DNA from: a bacterium
GTDB taxonomy: Bacteria; Spirochaetota; Leptospiria; Leptospirales; Leptonemataceae
Direction of reading: 5' to 3'
Assembly (NCBI GenBank): GCA_024742665.1
Contig: JANSYA010000018.1
Span: 1 to 54,950, forward strand
DNA: 54,950 nt
Shown one piece after another: positions 54,849-54,950 of this stretch. The notes beneath the pieces are model-generated. The model did not search any database and was not told where the DNA came from. It worked only from the letters and a program-made list of their open reading frames with translations. Every line of letters starts with the position of its first letter. Position 1 is the first letter of the stretch. The translations under genes and the position numbers were made by a program.

Positions 54849-54950
54849 TTAATCGGCCGCACGGCGATCCCAGAGTTTTTGCATATCGGCTTTCAACCGT
54901 TGAAGTCGGACGCGATCCATGAAGGTGTTGGCGGCCTTCGTGGTATCGTC
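54849..54950 (-). CDS. C-terminal end of a gene cut by the window edge
   Basis: Open frame to the window edge, ending NTFMDRVRLQRLKADMQKL and a short acidic close before TAA. The 33 visible residues are helical and charged. The neighbouring start codon 2 nt later suggests an operon. Nothing more can be said. Confidence 0.5.
   Translation of the reverse strand, partial: DDTTKAANTFMDRVRLQRLKADMQKLWDRRAAD

Noticed and set aside
1..54950. CRISPR array, tRNA or rRNA genes
   Set aside because: No regularly spaced short repeats, and no tRNA- or rRNA-like stretch was recognised on either strand. A covariance-model scan would be needed to exclude a tRNA.

Overview
The window looks like chromosomal DNA of a moderately GC-rich spirochaete of the order Leptospirales (Leptonema/Turneriella-like). 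The basis is a very long protein resembling the long proteins of Leptospira (TIGR04388, from memory), many lipoproteins with loose spirochaetal lipoboxes, and a FabI-type enoyl reductase. The assignment is an inference; no rRNA or other marker gene is present. Region 1 (1-6856) is an accessory island. It reads as an array of displaced toxin tips and immunity genes punctuated by three copies of the right end of one DDE-transposase element (to about 287, 924-1107, and the full element ending near 5640-5647). It holds a lipoprotein gene whose 3' end runs into the element, an orphan toxin tip with an internally duplicated immunity protein, the intact transposase, a cyclase-like orphan gene and two more candidate immunity genes, the second resembling the SseB C-terminal domain. 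Region 2 (6853-23159) is one 5,103-residue giant gene preceded by a translationally coupled, probably exported partner. The giant carries a conserved pre-toxin segment (residues about 4334-4523) that is about 75% identical to the start of the orphan tip. It ends in a domain with features of TNT/ADP-ribosyl-type toxins, and its stop codon overlaps the start of the first immunity gene. I interpret regions 1-2 as a polymorphic toxin system with a Leptospira-type giant carrier and a transposon-associated cassette graveyard. Region 3 (23283-29123) holds a sodium:solute symporter, an MTA/purine-nucleoside phosphorylase and an MtnK/APH-like kinase, all in salvage order. It is followed by a DUF3467 protein and parA-parB with two copies of a 19-bp palindrome in front of parA and parB. 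Region 4 (29341-30880, plus strand) has an unknown protein and fabI. Region 5 (47113 down to 30931, minus strand) is a tightly packed ten-gene export operon: TPR lipoprotein, TolC-like outer-membrane factor, HlyD-like adaptor, two Ig-like lipoproteins, two RND pumps, a SurA_N-like membrane protein, a two-TM protein and a YIP1-like protein. Region 6 (47468-50840, plus strand) is a divergent run of envelope genes, mostly lipoproteins, including a reduced FGE-sulfatase-fold protein. Region 7 (50845-54950) has a decayed response-regulator fragment, a GAF-PAS hybrid histidine kinase with a terminator, a histidine-rich heptad-repeat lipoprotein, and a small three-gene minus-strand group cut by the window edge.
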